Shown: positions 37,937 to 46,706 of the stretch, one piece after another
Layout of the letters: the number at the start of each line of letters is the position of its first letter
Position numbering within the stretch: the first letter of the stretch is position 1
From: Gemmobacter fulvus
GTDB lineage: Bacteria > Pseudomonadota > Alphaproteobacteria > Rhodobacterales > Rhodobacteraceae
Direction of reading: 5' to 3'
DNA: 64,000 nt
Assembly (NCBI RefSeq): GCF_018798885.1
Contig: NZ_CP076366.1
Span: 2,501 to 66,500 of the forward strand
Made by a program: the position numbers and the translations under genes
The notes under the pieces: model-generated
Databases searched by the model: none
Told to the model about the DNA's origin: nothing
The model's input: only the letters and a program-made list of their open reading frames with translations

Positions 37937-38919
37937 CCCTCTCGCTTGTCATCCCGGTCTGGAACGACCCCGAAGGGCTGTGCCGCCTGCTGGTGCAGGT
38001 GCAGGGGATGGCCTGTTTCCACGAGATCCTGATTTCCGACGATGCCTCCGATCCGCCCTGCGGGCCGCAGATGCCGGGCCTGCCCGCCGCGGTTGCCGCC
38101 GATCCGCGGCTGATCTGGCTGCGCAGCGACAGCCAGCGCGGCGCGGGCCATGCCCGCAACATCGCGCTGGACCGAGTGCAGGGCAGCCATGTGCTGTTCT
38201 TCGATTCCGATGATCTGTTCACCGCCGAGATCACCGATCTGGTGCAGCACCTGGACCAGCTGCCGCCGGATCTGCGCGATTATGATTTCTGCCTGTTCCG
38301 CCATGTCGACAGCCGGGTGCGCGCGGCGGGCGGTTATGGTCCGCTGGCCGGCGATGAACGCTATTGGGATGCCGCCGGGGCCACCGAGGCCCCGGCCCCG
38401 CTGGGAACCGCCGCCGCGACCCAGATGTGCCGCATCGCCGCCTATCCATGGAACAAGATCTATCGCACCGCCTTTCTGCGCGACAATGGCATCCGCTGCA
38501 CCGAAATTCCGGTGCATAACGATGTCGAGCTGCATTGGATGAGCTTTTTCAAGGCGCGGCGCATGCTGATCTCCAGCCTGATTTGCTGCGAACATTTTGT
38601 CGTCGATGCGGGTCAGCGCCTGACCAACCGCAGCGGGCGCGAGCGGTTCGAGGTGTTCCGCGCGCTGGAGGCCTTGCAGCACGAATTGCTGCGCAACCGC
38701 CATCTGCCCGACTATGCCGAACCCTTCATCGAATTCTACACCCGGCTGTTCGGCTGGATCACCGACACGCTGGAGCCGGATCTGCGCGCCGCCTTCACCG
38801 CGCGCAGTCGGCAGTTCCTGCTGGATCACCTGCCCGAGCCGCTGTTCACGCTGATCGCGCTGCGCAGGCCCGATGTCGCGGCCCGCATCACCCGCCTGCT
38901 GACGGAGCGTCCGGCATGA
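37933..38919 (+). CDS. Family 2 glycosyltransferase
   Basis: 328-aa GT-A enzyme: LSLVIPVWNDPEGLCRLL, EILISDDASDPPC, GAGHARNIALDRVQGSHV, the DxD loop LFFDSDDLF, and AYPWNKIYRTAFLRDNGIR. A long upstream open frame overlaps the previous gene; ATG 37933 coupled to its stop is the real start. It also overlaps the next GT2 gene by four bases. Confidence 0.9.
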   Translation: MTLSLVIPVWNDPEGLCRLLVQVQGMACFHEILISDDASDPPCGPQMPGLPAAVAADPRLIWLRSDSQRGAGHARNIALDRVQGSHVLFFDSDDLFTAEITDLVQHLDQLPPDLRDYDFCLFRHVDSRVRAAGGYGPLAGDERYWDAAGATEAPAPLGTAAATQMCRIAAYPWNKIYRTAFLRDNGIRCTEIPVHNDVELHWMSFFKARRMLISSLICCEHFVVDAGQRLTNRSGRERFEVFRALEALQHELLRNRHLPDYAEPFIEFYTRLFGWITDTLEPDLRAAFTARSRQFLLDHLPEPLFTLIALRRPDVAARITRLLTERPA

Positions 38920-40100
38920 GACATTCCTTCATTGTCACCACCTATAATATCGACAGCTATATCACCCGCTGCCTGGACAGCCTGCGCCCCTGCACCCGTC
39001 CCGGCGACGAGATCATCGTGGTGGATGATGGCTCGACCGACGGCACCGCCGAACGGGTGGAGGCGCTGCTGGCGGCCGGCGGCTTCGGCCCCGAGGTGAC
39101 GCTGCGCCCGATCCTGCTCGGGGCCAATACCATCGGCGGCGTGGGGATTCCCGGCAATATCGGCATGAGCGCGGCTGAGGGCGAGGCGGTGTTTTTCGTC
39201 GATGGCGATGACTGGCTGGAACCCGACGGGTTTCTGGCCTGCCGCCGCGCCTTTGAAAGCTCGGGTGCCGATATCCTGCTCGGCAATTACATGGAATATG
39301 ACGAACAGGCCGGTCAATCGCGCCCGCCCGCCGATGCCCGGCGCTGGTCGGGGCTGGCCGCGGCGCAGGATGCCACCGCGCGGCAGCGGTTTGCGCTGGC
39401 GCTGATTGCCGTGCCCTGGCGCAAATTCTACCGGCGCAGCTTTCTGCAGGAACATCGGCTGAAATTCCCTGAAGGCAATTTCTTCTTTGAAGACAATCCC
39501 TTCCATTGGGAGGTCTGCCAGAAGGCGGGCTCCATCGCCTTTCTGGACCGCATCCTGTGCCAGCACCGGATCAACCGCCCCGGTCAGACCATGGCCTCGA
39601 CCGGGCAGGAGCTGGGCGCCTTTTTCACCCATTACGAGACGATCCGCAGCCGCCTGCCCGCAGGCGATGCCGGCTTACAGGGCGCAGCCCTCGACTGGCT
39701 GATCAACAACATGGCTTGGCATGTGACCCGGCTGCACCCCGAGGCGCGCTGGCCCTATGCCAATCGCGCCGCCGAGGTTCTGGCCAGCTGCCCCGCCGAT
39801 CTCTGGGCCGGGGCGCGGCAGCGGTTCCTGACCACCTCGATCGGCGGCATGGCCGAGGCGCTGCGCCGGGGCGAGATTGCCGCCGTGGTCTCGGCCTGGA
39901 ACAGCGATCACCTGCGCCGCCAGATCAGCGATCTGGGCAACCGGCTCAGCACGCTGCAGGCCAGCGTCACCACATTGCAAGATGACGACAAGACCCAGGC
40001 TGCGCGGCTCGACGGGCTGCGCCAGATCGCGGAATTCAGCGCCCTGAAAGCGCTTGCCCGGGGCTTCGCCCCCGATGACCAGACGGAGACCCCCGCATGA
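38916..40100 (+). CDS. Family 2 glycosyltransferase with C-terminal coiled coil
   Basis: 394 aa. SFIVTTYNIDSYITRCLDSL, EIIVVDDGSTDGTAERVEAL, GNIGMSAAEGEAVFFVDGDD (DxD), VPWRKFYRRSFLQEHRLKFP and FFFEDNPFHWEVC form a canonical GT2 catalytic domain. The last ~70 residues (RRQISDLGNRLSTLQASVTT) form a coiled coil. Overlaps its neighbours by four bases on both sides, giving a tight run of transferases. Confidence 0.9.
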   Translation: MRHSFIVTTYNIDSYITRCLDSLRPCTRPGDEIIVVDDGSTDGTAERVEALLAAGGFGPEVTLRPILLGANTIGGVGIPGNIGMSAAEGEAVFFVDGDDWLEPDGFLACRRAFESSGADILLGNYMEYDEQAGQSRPPADARRWSGLAAAQDATARQRFALALIAVPWRKFYRRSFLQEHRLKFPEGNFFFEDNPFHWEVCQKAGSIAFLDRILCQHRINRPGQTMASTGQELGAFFTHYETIRSRLPAGDAGLQGAALDWLINNMAWHVTRLHPEARWPYANRAAEVLASCPADLWAGARQRFLTTSIGGMAEALRRGEIAAVVSAWNSDHLRRQISDLGNRLSTLQASVTTLQDDDKTQAARLDGLRQIAEFSALKALARGFAPDDQTETPA

Positions 40101-41299
40101 AACTCGCCCTGCATATCGGCACCCCAAAAACCGGCACCACCACGCTGCAACGCTGGTTCGCGCAGAACCGCACGGCCTTGCAGGCACAGGGGGTGATCTA
40201 TGCCCAAGCACCGGGGGCCGAAAACCACCGCAAGCTGATGGCCTATGCCCGCGACACCGACAAGCCCGATGGCAGTTTTGCCGGCTTCGGTATCCATGGG
40301 CCCGAAGATCACGCAGCCTTCCGCGCCGGGCTGGAAACCGCGCTGGCGCAGGAGGTGGCCGCCCATCCCGGTGCCCGTGTCTGGGTGATGTCGAACGAGC
40401 ATATCTTCAGCAAGGTCATCACCCGCCCGATGGCACGGCGGCTGAAAGACCTGCTGACCCCGCATTTCAGCGAGATTACTGTCTATCTGCATCTGCGGCC
40501 ACAGCTGGATCTGATGATGTCCAATGCCTCGCAACTGGCCCGCATCGGGCGGCAGATGTCGCGCGTGGAAATGACCCGGCCGGGCATCAGCCCCGAAAAC
40601 TACTTCTTTGGCTACGACCGCTTTCTGACCAATTGGGAAGCGGTGTTCGGCGCACGCAACATCCGCCTGGTGCCGTTCCGCCGCACGCCCGACATGACCC
40701 GCTTCCTGCAGGCCGAGCTGGGCATCGACACCAGCACCCTGCCCGCCGCCGCCCGCGAGAACACCGGGCTGGACTGGCGCGCCATCGCGCTGGCCAATGT
40801 GGTGAACCGCAGCCTGCAGGCCGCCGACGTGGCCCCCCTGCCCGATTTCCATCTGGACTCCATGCCCGGCACCGAGCGGATCCAGCCTGGTCTGGCACTG
40901 GCGCAAGAGGTGCAGGCCCGTTTCACCGCCAGCAATGCCGCGCTGGCGGCCCGCCGCTCCGACATCACGCTGGAAGATCTGACCCCCGATTGGTCCGCCT
41001 ATGCGCCCGAGGGCAATCTGCATCTGGTTGATGCGCCCTGTGTGTTCGAGGCGCAACTGGGCCATATGGTGCGCCGCTTTGCCGGCGACGTGGCGCTGGA
41101 AACCTGGCGGCGGCATCTGGCCGAAGGCAAGCTGGCCGCCCTGACCGGCGATGCCGCCGGTGTTTCGCGCGCGAAACGCCAGATGGAACGGCTGGCAACC
41201 CGGCTGACCAGCCTCGGCGTGGCGCTGCCCGCAGCCCCGGCCCCGCGGCCCGCCCCGACGCAGACAGCACCGGCGCAGACGGGCACCGGCACCGCATGA
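40097..41299 (+). CDS. P-loop sulfotransferase-like protein of the glycan locus
   Basis: 400 aa. Opens with LALHIGTPKTGTTTLQRWF, an intact P-loop typical of sulfotransferase-like proteins in capsule clusters. VWVMSNEHIFSKVI and ITVYLHLRPQLDLMMSN (the 3'-phosphate-binding position has R but a variant context) follow. The C-terminus is an Ala/Pro-rich tail. It contains one parS-like palindrome in its coding sequence (41162-41177). Sulfate transfer is plausible but not certain; related proteins are often annotated only as hypothetical. Confidence 0.68.
   Translation: MKLALHIGTPKTGTTTLQRWFAQNRTALQAQGVIYAQAPGAENHRKLMAYARDTDKPDGSFAGFGIHGPEDHAAFRAGLETALAQEVAAHPGARVWVMSNEHIFSKVITRPMARRLKDLLTPHFSEITVYLHLRPQLDLMMSNASQLARIGRQMSRVEMTRPGISPENYFFGYDRFLTNWEAVFGARNIRLVPFRRTPDMTRFLQAELGIDTSTLPAAARENTGLDWRAIALANVVNRSLQAADVAPLPDFHLDSMPGTERIQPGLALAQEVQARFTASNAALAARRSDITLEDLTPDWSAYAPEGNLHLVDAPCVFEAQLGHMVRRFAGDVALETWRRHLAEGKLAALTGDAAGVSRAKRQMERLATRLTSLGVALPAAPAPRPAPTQTAPAQTGTGTA
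41162..41177. other. parS-like palindrome, copy 2 (inside a coding region)
   Basis: GTTTCGCGCGCGAAAC within the sulfotransferase-like gene, where it encodes part of GVSRAKRQM. Confidence 0.6.
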
Positions 41300-42318
41300 T
41301 CCGCATCCTGCCCTTCGGGGCATTCCACAACCGCCAGCCGCTTGCCTATGCGCCGATCCGGGCGCGGCTGGCGGGGCCGGTGGAACTGGTCGACACGCCG
41401 TCAGAGGCGCAGATCCTGCTGATCAGCCATCACAAGGATCTGGAGCTTTATGGCACGCGCCTGCTGCGCCTGCTGGCGGCGCGCCCGGCGCTGCGGGTGG
41501 TGCTGCTGTCAGAAGAGCCGTTCTGGGACAGTTGCTGGGCCCCCGATCCGTTCAGCCGGTATCAGGGCTTTGCCACGCCGGAAGGCGTGCTGCCCTATGC
41601 GGTGCTGAACCATCATACCTCGGCGATCTACCGGGCGCAGCGCATCCCGTATTTCCTGCTCACCGATCCGCGGTACATCGCCCATTACCGGCCGCTGTTT
41701 GACCGCAACGCCGGGCGCAGCGCCGCCGAATGGCTGGCGCATTTCCGCGATGTGCCGCTCGATGCGGGGTTCATAGGCGAAAAGCGCAGCCATGACCGCC
41801 ACAACCCCGCCTTCCCGGCGCAGGATGTCTGGGGGTTGAGCGTGTTTCGCAGCCGCTTCACCCATCTCTGCACGGCGGGCCGGGTGCTGCGGGCGGGCAA
41901 GGGCTGGTCGGACGGGCCGCCCCGGCAGGAACTGCCCGACTGGCACGCCGACAAGCTTGCCCTGCTCGATCTGCGCTGCCGTTATGTGGCGGGGTTCGAG
42001 AACACCCATCAGGCAGATTACCTGTCGGAAAAGATCTATGACGCTTTCGCAGTGGGGGCGGTGCCGCTCTATGTGGCAGGCAAGACCCATGCCGTGCATC
42101 GGCTGGTGGGACCTGCGGGCTGGCTGAACTTCTATGCGCCGCCGCCGAAAGCCACGGCCTTCGATCCCCGCCGCCGGGTGACGGCCCCCGAGGCCGCCGC
42201 TTATGCGGCAGTCCAGGCCCGTCTTGCCACGCTGTTTCAGGATCCCGCCGCAACAGAGACGGAACTGGACCGCCTGACCACGGCCTTGGTTGCCGAATTC
42301 CGCCGGTTGCTCAGCTAG
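41296..42318 (+). CDS. GT10-family (alpha-1,3-fucosyltransferase-like) glycosyltransferase
   Basis: 340 aa. The C-terminal half has CRYVAGFENTHQADYLSEKI then YDAFAVGAVPLYVAG, the GT10 donor-binding signature (FEN...DYxxEKxxxAxxxGxVPVY). GDP-fucose is the usual GT10 donor, and gmd, fcl, manC and manB lie in the same locus. The N-terminal half (RILPFGAFHNRQPL, VVLLSEEPFWDSCW) fits the acceptor domain. No transmembrane anchor. Overlaps the previous gene by four bases. Confidence 0.8.
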   Translation: MIRILPFGAFHNRQPLAYAPIRARLAGPVELVDTPSEAQILLISHHKDLELYGTRLLRLLAARPALRVVLLSEEPFWDSCWAPDPFSRYQGFATPEGVLPYAVLNHHTSAIYRAQRIPYFLLTDPRYIAHYRPLFDRNAGRSAAEWLAHFRDVPLDAGFIGEKRSHDRHNPAFPAQDVWGLSVFRSRFTHLCTAGRVLRAGKGWSDGPPRQELPDWHADKLALLDLRCRYVAGFENTHQADYLSEKIYDAFAVGAVPLYVAGKTHAVHRLVGPAGWLNFYAPPPKATAFDPRRRVTAPEAAAYAAVQARLATLFQDPAATETELDRLTTALVAEFRRLLS

Positions 42319-42339
42319 CCCCCGTAAAGGAACCCTCAC

Positions 42340-43710
42340 ATGCCGCTGACCTGCTTCAAAGCCTATGACATCCGCGGCCGGCTGGGCCTTGATCTTGACG
42401 AGGGCATTGCCCACCGCATCGGCCGGGGCTTTGCCCGGGCGCTGGACGCGCGCCTGGTGGTGGTGGGCCGCGATTGCCGCGCCTCGTCTGACGCGCTGGC
42501 CGAAGCGGTGATGGCCGCCCTGATCGCCGAAGGGGCCGAAGTGCTGGACCTCGGGCTTTGCGGCACCGAAGAAATGTATCACGCCACCACGCATTTCGCC
42601 GCCGATGGCGGAATCGAGGTCACGGCCTCGCACAATCCGATGGATTACAACGGCATGAAGATGGTGCGCGCCGGATCGGCGCCGCTGGATGCCGCAACCG
42701 GCCTGGCCCGCATCCGCGCGCTGGCCGAGGCGGATGATTTTGGCCCGGCCCGCCCCGGCGGTGCCCGCCGCGATGTCGCCGTCGAGGCCCGCGCCGCCTA
42801 TGTGCAAACGGTGATGTCTTTCGTCTCTGTGCCTGCGCTTTTGTCGCTGAAAATCGTGGTCAATGCCGGCAATGGCGCGGCAGGCCCCAGCTTTGACGCC
42901 ATCGCTGCGGCGCTCGCCGCCCAGGGCGCGCCGCTGGAGATCATCCGCCTGCATCACACGCCGGATGGCAGCTTCCCCAATGGAATCCCCAACCCGCTTC
43001 TGCCCGAAAACCGCCCCGTCACCGCCGAGGCAGTGCGCGCCGCCGGGGCCGATCTTGGCCTCGCCTGGGATGGCGATTTTGATCGCTGTTTCTTTTTCGA
43101 TGCCGAAGGCCGCTTCATCGACGGCGAATATATCGTCGGCCTGCTGGCAGAGGTGTTTCTGGCCAAGGAGCCGGGCGCGCGCATCGTGCATGACCCGCGT
43201 GTGATCTGGAATACTCAGGATGTCGTGGCCCGGGCGGGCGGCATCGCGGTGCAGGCGCGCACCGGCCATGCCTTCATCAAACAGGTGATGCGCGATGAAG
43301 GTGCTGTCTATGGCGGCGAGATGTCGGCGCATCACTACTTCCGCGATTTCTGTCACTGTGACAGCGGCATGATCCCCTTCCTGCTGGTAATCGAGTTGAT
43401 GAGCCGCAAGCGCGCGGCACTGGCCGATCTGGTGGCGGCGCGGCAGGCGGCCTTTCCATCCTCGGGCGAGATCAACTTTCACCCGCACGATCCGCAGGCC
43501 GCCATTGCAAGGGTGCGCGCGGCCTATGAGCCGCTGGCCACATCTGTAGATGAGACCGATGGGCTGAGCTTTGCCTTTGCCGATTGGCGGTTCAATCTGC
43601 GCAGTTCCAACACCGAACCCGTGGTGCGCCTGAATGCTGAAAGCCGGGGCGATGCCGCCGCACTGGCCAGCCGGGTGGCCGCCCTTCAGGCCCTGTTGAC
43701 CGAGGGCTGA
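42340..43710 (+). CDS. manB: Phosphomannomutase
   Basis: 456-aa alpha-D-phosphohexomutase interconverting mannose-6- and mannose-1-phosphate for ManC. Four active-site loops are visible: phosphoserine VTASHNPMDYNG, Mg2+ AWDGDFDRCFFFD, sugar specificity YGGEMSAHHYFRDF (GEMSAH), and phosphate binding NLRSSNTEPVVRLN. GEMSAH favours mannose/glucose. Last gene of the locus before parB. Confidence 0.94.
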   Translation: MPLTCFKAYDIRGRLGLDLDEGIAHRIGRGFARALDARLVVVGRDCRASSDALAEAVMAALIAEGAEVLDLGLCGTEEMYHATTHFAADGGIEVTASHNPMDYNGMKMVRAGSAPLDAATGLARIRALAEADDFGPARPGGARRDVAVEARAAYVQTVMSFVSVPALLSLKIVVNAGNGAAGPSFDAIAAALAAQGAPLEIIRLHHTPDGSFPNGIPNPLLPENRPVTAEAVRAAGADLGLAWDGDFDRCFFFDAEGRFIDGEYIVGLLAEVFLAKEPGARIVHDPRVIWNTQDVVARAGGIAVQARTGHAFIKQVMRDEGAVYGGEMSAHHYFRDFCHCDSGMIPFLLVIELMSRKRAALADLVAARQAAFPSSGEINFHPHDPQAAIARVRAAYEPLATSVDETDGLSFAFADWRFNLRSSNTEPVVRLNAESRGDAAALASRVAALQALLTEG

Positions 43711-43731
43711 ACCGGCCCGGATGCCGGCTGT

Positions 43732-43747
43732 GTTTCGCACGCGAAAC
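43732..43747. other. parS-like palindrome, copy 3 (between manB and parB)
   Basis: GTTTCGCACGCGAAAC, the best copy: perfect pairing continues to 13-bp arms (GGCTGTGTTTCGC on the left) over 43726-43753. It lies between two convergent genes, so it may also act as a bidirectional terminator hairpin. Confidence 0.65.
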
Positions 43748-43759
43748 ACAGCCGATGCG

Positions 43760-44782
43760 TCACCATTCCTGCGTTTTCAGCCAGTCCAGCAGCCGGGCGC
43801 GCAGCGCCGCATCGGCCTTGACGCCCTCCAGCACCAGTCGCCCCGAAGCATGGGTCGACAGCCGCAAACCGGGCAGGGGCTCCTCCACCAGAATAGTCTC
43901 TGTGACGGCGGTTAGAGCCGCTTTTTTGGCCGCGTCCCCGCTCAGCCGCGCCAACTCGGTCGCTGCATCCGCCGCAGGCTCTGCCGCCAGCGCCGCGCGC
44001 AGACGCGGGCCCAGCTGCGGATCGGCCTCCAACGCCTTGGCAAGCTGCAAGCCGAACCGCTCGCTCATCGCTTCGGGAAAGCGCAGCACCCCGTCCAGTG
44101 CCTGCACGATGCCCAGGAACGAGCCGATCTTGGACCGCTTCGCCCGCGAGGCACTGCGGAACAGATCGCGCAGCGCGTCCTTTTCGCTGGCATAGACACC
44201 GATTTCTACCGCCTTGGCCACGATGCGCGCGCGTTCATAGAACGACAGCCCGACCCGGATCTCGTTTTCTTCGACCATCGCCAGATAAGCTTCCGAGGCC
44301 TGATCCGGTTTGCGCAGCAGCGCCAGGACCGTGGCGAACTGCGCCGTATCCCCGGCCTCGTCGCGCAGGATGCTCAGCGCCCGCAGCCGCCGCCAGCCCG
44401 AGATCAGGCCATAACGCCCGCCGTCCAGCGCCACCACCTCGATCGGCGTCTGCTGGCCGCGCAGGCGCAGGCTTTCGATCAGCGCCGTCATCTCCTCGGG
44501 ATCGGCGGCCAGCCGGTCGCGCACCAGATGCCCGGCCTCGACCTGATCCAGCGGCAGCGCGATCACCAGCCGTCCGCCTTCGCGCGCCGCCCGCAGGGTT
44601 TCGGCCATTTCCTGCATGGCGGCCGTGGCTGCCGCCGCACCCGCCATATCGGCAATCGGTGCCGACCGGGTATGCCCCCCGGCATAGCCGGAGGGATAGC
44701 TGGGGAAAAAGGCCTTGGTCTCCAGCACCGGCACCTCGTCCGGCTCGGCACCAAGGGGGGAAAGACGTTTGCGTTTGGCCAT
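43760..44782 (-). CDS. parB: Plasmid partition protein ParB (centromere-binding)
   Basis: 340 aa. ParB/Spo0J-type N-domain: IALPLDQVEAGHLVRDRLAA, SLRLRGQQTPIEVVAL, the arginine patch GLISGWRRLRALSILRD, and MVEENEIRVGLSFYERARI. A helix-turn-helix region (about 200-240) and a C-terminal dimer domain follow. It should bind the GTTTCGCRYGCGAAAC sites nearby and stimulate ParA. It lies downstream of parA, with one palindrome in the 107-bp gap. Confidence 0.93.
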   Translation of the reverse strand: MAKRKRLSPLGAEPDEVPVLETKAFFPSYPSGYAGGHTRSAPIADMAGAAAATAAMQEMAETLRAAREGGRLVIALPLDQVEAGHLVRDRLAADPEEMTALIESLRLRGQQTPIEVVALDGGRYGLISGWRRLRALSILRDEAGDTAQFATVLALLRKPDQASEAYLAMVEENEIRVGLSFYERARIVAKAVEIGVYASEKDALRDLFRSASRAKRSKIGSFLGIVQALDGVLRFPEAMSERFGLQLAKALEADPQLGPRLRAALAAEPAADAATELARLSGDAAKKAALTAVTETILVEEPLPGLRLSTHASGRLVLEGVKADAALRARLLDWLKTQEW

Positions 44783-44856
44783 GGCAGTCTCCGCTCAGGG
44801 GGCCGTCAGAAGGACGGCGGCGGGGTTAAAACGGGGCGAAGGCAGCGCCCGATCCG

Positions 44857-44872
44857 GTTTCGCACGCGAAAC
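44857..44872. other. parS-like palindrome, copy 4 (between parA and parB)
   Basis: GTTTCGCACGCGAAAC in the 107-bp gap between the parA stop and the parB start. Its position inside the par operon is typical of a plasmid centromere. Confidence 0.65.
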
Positions 44873-44889
44873 AGCGGGGGCCGAATACG

Positions 44890-46284
44890 TCACTGTGCGG
44901 CCTCTTGTGCCACAGCCAGCTCTTCGCGCCGCCAGCTTCCCAGGATCAGCGCTTTCACCGCTGCCCAGGTCTCATCGAAGGTTTCCCGACCGCGGGCATA
45001 GGTCTCGCGGTTGAAGTCGCGGTAATCGGCCTCATAGATGCCGCGCACCTGTTCGCCCGCCTGCCCGATCAGCGCGGTGAAATCCTGCCGGTGTGGCGAC
45101 AGGGTCTGCCCCAGCCAGCCCTGCATCAGCGCAGCCAGTTCGGCCTGCTGCGATCCGTCAAAGCGGGTGACGATGGCACGCACCGCATCCCATTCGAAAC
45201 TCAGCTCCGGCCGCCCCAGCGCCCGCGCAGCCATGTTCTCGCCCTCCTCGATCGAGCGGAAGGTGGAATGCAGCATGTCGAAGAACCGCCCGGTGGAATC
45301 GAACTCCAGAAACGAGGCGCCCATCGGTACCAGCAGGATATCGGCGGCGGCCAGCCCGTTGATGGTCAGATAGCCAAGGGCGGGCGGCGTATCGAGGAAG
45401 ATCAGATCATATTGATCGAGGATGCCATCAGCGGCCAGCGTCTCGGTCAGCGCATCCCACAACTTCCAGCCGCGCCCCTGCATGCGCCAGACCGGAATCT
45501 GGAACTCGGCCCAATAGAGGTTCAGCTGCGCCCCGATCAGGTCGATATTCGGCCAATGGGTTTTCTGCACCAGATCCTGCGCTTTGATCGGCAGCGCCTC
45601 GCTCAGCGTGTCATCCAGCGGGATCGGTGAATCGCCCCGGTCCAGACGACGCTGGTTCTCGATGCGCAGATGGCTGGCGTAATGGCGGGCCAGCAGCGGG
45701 AAGACCGTTTGCCATTCATCGGCCACGCGCCCGCCGAAGATCGAGGTCATCGAGCCCTGGCTGTCGAGGTCGATCACCAGCACGCGGTAGCCATCCAGCG
45801 CTGCCGACATCGCCAGATGCGCGCAGGTGGAGGTCTTGCCGACGCCGCCCTTGAAATTCGCCACCGCGAGCATCTTGGCGGGCAGGCCCTTGGGCCGGTA
45901 GGGCAGATAGGGTTTGGCCTTGGAGCCTTCGGCGCCGAAATGCGCGCGCAGCCGCAGCACCTCGTCGAGGGTGAACCATTTGGCGCCGCCCTCGGTTTCC
46001 GAAAGCCCCTGCGGCAGATCGGGGTTCAGCTTCAGCACCCGGCGAAAATGGGCCTGGGCCACCGGGATCAGGTAGCGGGTGATTTCCCAGGTGGAGAACA
46101 GCCGCAGGCTGCGGCTGCCGCTGGCATCGAGGCCACGCCCGGCCAGATCCTGCCGCCCCGCCTCGCAGGCCTTGGCGATGCTGCCGAAGCCCTCGGTGGT
46201 GGTCGGGCGACCCAGCCCGGCCAGTGCGAGATCGGGGTCGATGGCGAAATAGGGGGGCAGGCTGCCCAGCGGATCTGCTTTCAT
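44890..46284 (-). CDS. parA: Plasmid partition ATPase ParA
   Basis: 464-aa ParA with an N-terminal extension (about 130 aa, including FSTWEITRYLIPVAQAHFRR and AKWFTLDEVLRLRAHFG, a likely DNA-binding region for autoregulation) typical of plasmid type Ia. The deviant Walker A is NFKGGVGKTSTCAHLA, followed by VLVIDLDSQGSMTSIFG and IFLDTPPALGYLTING. It positions plasmid copies with ParB. It is transcribed away from rep; a 44-bp inverted repeat lies 12 bp upstream of the start. Confidence 0.94.
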   Translation of the reverse strand: MKADPLGSLPPYFAIDPDLALAGLGRPTTTEGFGSIAKACEAGRQDLAGRGLDASGSRSLRLFSTWEITRYLIPVAQAHFRRVLKLNPDLPQGLSETEGGAKWFTLDEVLRLRAHFGAEGSKAKPYLPYRPKGLPAKMLAVANFKGGVGKTSTCAHLAMSAALDGYRVLVIDLDSQGSMTSIFGGRVADEWQTVFPLLARHYASHLRIENQRRLDRGDSPIPLDDTLSEALPIKAQDLVQKTHWPNIDLIGAQLNLYWAEFQIPVWRMQGRGWKLWDALTETLAADGILDQYDLIFLDTPPALGYLTINGLAAADILLVPMGASFLEFDSTGRFFDMLHSTFRSIEEGENMAARALGRPELSFEWDAVRAIVTRFDGSQQAELAALMQGWLGQTLSPHRQDFTALIGQAGEQVRGIYEADYRDFNRETYARGRETFDETWAAVKALILGSWRREELAVAQEAAQ

Positions 46285-46295
46285 GCTCGCGGCCT

Positions 46296-46339
46296 CATAT
46301 GCTGCGTTTTCGTCAGTATACGCAAAAACACGGCATATG
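46296..46339 (-). promoter_or_regulatory. 44-bp imperfect inverted repeat, candidate parA operator
   Basis: Left arm 46296-46310 (CATATGCTGCGTTTT) and right arm 46325-46339 (AAAACACGGCATATG) pair at 13 of 15 positions around a 14-bp centre. It lies just upstream of parA, where type Ia ParA proteins repress their own promoter. Confidence 0.6.
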
Positions 46340-46550
46340 GAAGAAAAGACCGCACACGGCAGGAATTTTATAACTGATTCTGAGGCTTGGCTCTGCCTGT
46401 CTCGGCAATTTCGCGGCTTGTGCCTGGGGATCGGCGGGGGCTGCGCAGATTTTTTTCAGTTATGGGATGTTATCTTAAGTGTTACAGAGACAGAAGCCTT
46501 TCTGTAATGATCTGATATAAAACAAGAAAATACCCAAGTCTTGGGGCGTT

Positions 46551-46616
46551 GCGACTCTGAAACCACGCTGAGGCGACTCTGATCCCCCGAGCAGGTGACT
46601 CTGATCCGACAAAGCC
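46551..46616 (+). repeat. Three 22-bp iterons
   Basis: GCGACTCTGA at 46551 and 46573 and GTGACTCTGA at 46595, exactly 22 bp (two helical turns) apart. The second and third copies continue identically with TCC. They are the probable binding sites of the Rep protein for initiation and copy control. Confidence 0.78.
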
Positions 46617-46632
46617 GATGCTGGACGCGGAC

Positions 46633-46641
46633 TGTGGATAA
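46633..46641 (-). promoter_or_regulatory. Perfect DnaA box
   Basis: TGTGGATAA on the plus strand, i.e. TTATCCACA on the minus strand, the consensus DnaA-binding sequence, 17 bp after the last iteron. It suggests host DnaA helps open the origin. Confidence 0.75.
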
Positions 46642-46706
46642 CTCTAGGGTGGGTGTCACTGAAACCCCGATAGAAAACGGGGGCAGCGAAGGCCGAGGCA
46701 GGCAAT

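Larger units (their letters stand above)
46441..46706 (+). other. Candidate replication origin (oriV)
   Basis: Non-coding region between divergent parA and rep. Positions about 46446-46533 are strikingly AT-rich for this sequence (T-runs, TTATCTTAAG, GATATAAAACAAG) and are a good DNA-unwinding element. They are followed by three 22-bp iterons, a DnaA box and the rep start. Confidence 0.7.
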
